A DNA stretch of 8,711 nt from Butyricicoccus sp. GTDB lineage: Bacteria > Bacillota > Clostridia > Oscillospirales > Butyricicoccaceae. Where the stretch lies: the NCBI GenBank assembly GCA_031293105.1, contig JAUMSA010000306.1, positions 1 through 8,711 on the forward strand. Direction: 5' to 3'. The translations under genes and the position numbers were made by a program. Under the pieces are notes generated by a model that was given only the letters and a program-made list of their open reading frames with translations, did no database searches and was not told the origin of the DNA. Shown here one piece after another: positions 8,701 through 8,711 of this stretch (position 1 is its first letter; every line of letters begins with the position of its first letter).

Positions 8701-8711
8701 AATACGGCATG
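2619..8711 (+). CDS. Giant mosaic phage polyvalent protein with MuF_C-like toxin module and LPD38-like core (3' partial)
   Basis: One frame of 2,031 codons without a stop, running off the window. Residues 1-20 are Lys-rich, then low-complexity Gln/Ser/Lys to about 105. Residues 110-500 are helical and Gly/Ala-rich, with hydrophobic stretches at about 305-340 and 468-490 and an EEGAEEVAQ motif at 424-432. Residues about 550-738 resemble the phage MuF C-terminal domain, a predicted BECR-fold nuclease. Residues 808-875 are an acidic repeat linker. Residues about 985-1520 resemble a conserved phage helical core of the LPD38 type (TETPERNLYDIFG at 989, NYAPHF at 1115, NPGSWLTNFIPLTQ at 1319, YQLEVNNQ at 1458, then a hydrophobic helix to about 1505). 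The rest is helical with a DxDxDG tail. It is probably a virion protein injected with the DNA, carrying an effector; that role is inferred from architecture. Related proteins as I recall them end soon after a tail like this one, so the stop is probably close. An alternative is a polyvalent protein of a conjugative element. Confidence 0.88.
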   Translation, partial: MANFADNFLKKQKEKEKKKFSVSVKLGDKTISVSAPSQTIRQETKKVEQAAKQAGAAKRQQQAKKTVQAYQAQRSSSSKKSSGSSNKATEQSSESASVPVTKPSPFSLPTLPGLQEARARITTSFSPMERNSSNWAFLQNAKMLAQQTQKPQSYIDRLTQRQNALHQANVELAKGLPIRYNMQTGSWENAQGGQAYAARVLPGVTAQTSIANSVPAQMARNRAAQMRENGQTLVAKPLTETAKDIGAAVASSALGGLHQFNEGVYSTLDFFVPDFVPVVSDAIKYGKENAQKGAEKIRQENYARGTAAGIVGDVGAGLVSSLPSALAALASGGGSLAAELGSRSGAVAAAAKQVLKNPATWVNAMQTYGPEYEKAKQSGASETQAAASALISTLLQSGIEVSGGMETLGKTAKGAGRYLKSALEEGAEEVAQDVISRSAAALTYDRPQALEDIYSKENPEALINPVRMAQQAAMGAAVGGLYSGAHALGSRIGQHVSKNKSTDQILDNRPQLPELLSDDTPVAYDIAQNTAEGRGLPKKTTSAGEQTHPEATEYRRQIDGAFDGTLSRAKTILVGETPEILQELGASDLPLTMTQSTARKIAYPDGYFGGKHNLGISALKNLPEQLENPVAVLKSRTEPDSLVVLTEWNDIQGNPVIAAVHLNKKGVIEEINSLASAYGKRNLDALLGENHENVLYTRENKSIDQLLSIRLQLPEAMADDTLVAYSIAQNTAGDKGLPLPDPGTLRQGVWAAGETKPRLKPEAEYRPESRIRTPEEEAMLQAQLAEVEKLDGFDLPEVQTPQAARMMENAELAQGQLEALASDSYEIPDIIAQETRAVRMAENAELAQGQLEALASDSYEIPDIIAQEARAARAGQAGESGTLLAAWDDARQIKRRIEQAEQRMKLTDRDKAFVESALQTGSTSNFYEADNPQDVQYLYELRAAERDAMAPVWEYNARQQEGMQREAAEDADTIAEFATDKKRGLYYLTETPERNLYDIFGKEGRDKAESFIRRYITPVHQAVAEGNRLANDMRSRVKALGLDKDESAVVQYLLENQAGGAEQYIREHKMKMPPQRQAKIDKAVAEFRDIYNELHRRIVETQIRNGYEPTEYRKNYAPHFVEEQDDKLLAKVLYKLGMKITKKDQLPTDLAGVTETFRPGKKWFGNLERRQGNKTIYDAVKGFDQYIETAADVITLTDSIGRIRTLEDAVRYRLSDEGTQAQIDAIRADRSMDGLEKRQAMEKAYGDEPGKLARVMRDLNEQKEMGMRNFVTELRRYGDSLAGKKSRGDRGIEDAIGRDIYEVSRAVEGRVAANMIGANPGSWLTNFIPLTQALGEVDTASMLKGLYQTVKAYAKDDGFVDASAFLTNRRGSDRLVKDTAQKVGDALGKPMEWFDQFTADAIVRARTAQNMNQKGMSLEAAIDEADAFAGSLMGDRSKGSMPGVFEMRNPVTKVFTMYQLEVNNQLRYLFKDLPRRLGEEGAAAVVLGLTKVFAGAYVYNAIYHELTGRDAALDPIRMIQDALGGIGDEEDERTAAERAKELGMDAAEQLPFIGGLLGGGRVPVSSALPDVLNLATAITDTSKAPEKRWDMAKKELLKPAAYILPPFGGGAVKRAVEGYQTVSQGGAYGLNNEGERELMFPQYGQGPADYAKAMLFGRWSTDQAQQYVENGFKRLNAEDTATYEWMTKERGIDPQKAYEAIQQVGGIKAPEDGSQSRKQAQREAIMALDLGWEDKVELDRRLVGGDDLISYADADSFRITNEMAEREQAAAMRLMNDYGLSIDQAQQYAGMYGDFKTYTLNQNKTARWNYEDGSYRDVPMYTVDSKKVRLQKMRDAIEADSSLDDAQKEGILRTAVLPELGDKYVSSYADDYIGGIDVGTLLDSQAAYERISEEVKKDMSIHENDRKTFTKLRFAAYLEDTGLTREQQDKLWYFQAADAENLKMQWSDIIQDKTDENERNAIKELQESGMDLQTYNAIMSGIYRQNADKDADGETINGTAKKKKIAYLNQYDIPYEQKNLLMIAAGYKYGM
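4111..4228 (+). repeat. Direct repeat copy A flanking the toxin module
   Basis: A 118-base segment matching 4714-4831 without gaps at 94 of 118 positions, offset exactly 603 bases (201 codons), so both copies read in the same frame. It encodes residues 499-537, from NKSTDQI to GRGLP. Of 39 residues, 26 match the other copy, so about half of the base changes alter the protein, suggesting weak constraint. It resembles the C-terminal tail of a MuF_C-type domain but has no domain body in front of it. Confidence 0.92.
4266..4832 (+). other. MuF_C-like (BECR-type nuclease) toxin module within the giant protein
   Basis: Residues about 550-738 of the giant protein. The pattern is typical of the phage MuF C-terminal domain: a helical lead-in, PLTMTQSTARKI at 590-601, a histidine at 612 before a leucine helix, LPEQLENPVAVLKS ending at S635, a VVLTEWND strand (T646, E647), PVIAAVHLNKKG with H661, EINSLASAYGKRN at 672-684, and an LYTRENKS...LQLP tail. 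Members are predicted nucleases related to the barnase/EndoU/colicin E5-D/RelE fold and occur at the ends of head-associated or polyvalent phage proteins. Which residues are catalytic cannot be settled by eye; H612, H661 and S676/Y678 are candidates. No gene that looks like an immunity protein follows in the window. The assignment is from pattern memory and is not confirmed. Confidence 0.6.
4714..4831 (+). repeat. Direct repeat copy B, tail of the toxin module
   Basis: The partner of the copy at 4111-4228. It encodes residues 700-738, from NKSIDQL to DKGLP, and directly follows the toxin module, ending the AT-rich segment. Sequence after the repeat (residues 739 on) differs from that after copy A, so the duplicated block ends here. 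Confidence 0.92.
5040..5243 (+). repeat. Two tandem 34-residue units (102 bases each) in the linker after the toxin module
   Basis: Units at 5040-5141 and 5142-5243 agree at 85 of 102 bases. The first 27 residues of each (ENAELAQGQL to IPDIIAQE) are identical, and all six base differences within those 27 codons are silent. A weaker third unit precedes them at about 4950-5039, where DGFDLPEV aligns with DSYEIPDI. The units are acidic, probably helical, and sit between the toxin module and the conserved core. Confidence 0.9.
5571..7140 (+). other. Conserved phage helical core resembling the LPD38-type polyvalent-associated region
   Basis: Residues about 985-1507 of the giant protein. It opens with a TETPERN...DIFG box, continues with ESAVVQYLLEN (1046-1056), NYAPHFVEE (1115-1123), a TIYDAVKGFDQYIE helix, ANPGSWLTNFIPLTQALGE (from 1318), DRSKGSMPGVF (from 1435) and FTMYQLEVNNQ (1455-1465), and ends in a hydrophobic helix (about 1484-1505) followed by GRDAALDP. 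I recognise this order of motifs from giant proteins of Firmicute phages annotated with large polyvalent-protein-associated domains. Exact domain borders and number are uncertain, and no enzymatic motif is evident. A structural or membrane-channel role is inferred. Confidence 0.5.
8430..8711 (+). other. AT-rich C-terminal segment with a DxDxDG tail
   Basis: From about 8430 the base composition falls to about 38% GC (hand count over 8461-8700) against about 63% earlier in the gene. It encodes a DKDADGET segment with D1988, D1990, D1992 and G1993 in calcium-loop spacing, although position 12 of an EF-hand loop would be Thr1999, not Glu. A KKKKIAYLNQYDIPYEQK helical unit and an AAGY box follow. 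In related giant proteins as I remember them, a similar GS.KKKV..YIN...QK..L..AGY unit lies close to the C-terminus. Confidence 0.55.

Overview
The window is a piece of phage or prophage genome from a gut-type Firmicute, probably of the Clostridia/Oscillospiraceae kind. The evidence is a phage lysin joining a phosphodiester-glycosidase domain to a zinc amidase, strong GGAGG-type ribosome sites, tightly packed genes all on the + strand, and a giant virion-type protein with 'large polyvalent protein' regions. Bulk GC is high (about 63-68% in hand-counted 60-base lines). No host housekeeping gene, tRNA, integrase or CRISPR array is visible. Host and element type are inferred from protein style, not from a marker gene.

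Layout. Bases 4-1341 encode the lysin: an N-terminal NAGPA-like domain and a C-terminal Amidase_3 domain with its zinc ligands intact. The amidase half has its own well-placed ribosome site and ATG inside the gene. One base after its stop, 1343-2704 encodes a Ser/Gln/Ala-rich helical protein that begins with a glycine-zipper segment, resembling an internal (ejection) virion protein. From 2619 to the right edge, one uninterrupted frame of 2,031 codons encodes a giant protein cut by the window end. The + strand is therefore fully coding, with no intergenic stretch.

The giant protein is mosaic. In order it has a basic, low-complexity N-terminus, a Gly/Ala-rich helical region, a toxin-like module resembling the phage MuF C-terminal (MuF_C, BECR-type nuclease) domain, a linker with a perfect 27-residue repeat, a long conserved helical core resembling the LPD38-type polyvalent-associated region, and an AT-rich C-terminal tail with a DxDxDG segment. 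The MuF_C-like module is AT-richer than its surroundings and lies between two 118-base in-frame direct repeats (about 80% identical). The repeats appear to encode the tail of the toxin domain itself, so the upstream copy looks like the remnant of an earlier, lost toxin module.

Working model (inference): the lysin opens the wall, either at lysis or at entry, the small zipper protein helps form a channel, and the giant protein is packaged and injected with the DNA, carrying an exchangeable nuclease effector into the cell. The most notable signal in the window is this toxin cassette with an orphan tail inside a virion-type megaprotein.
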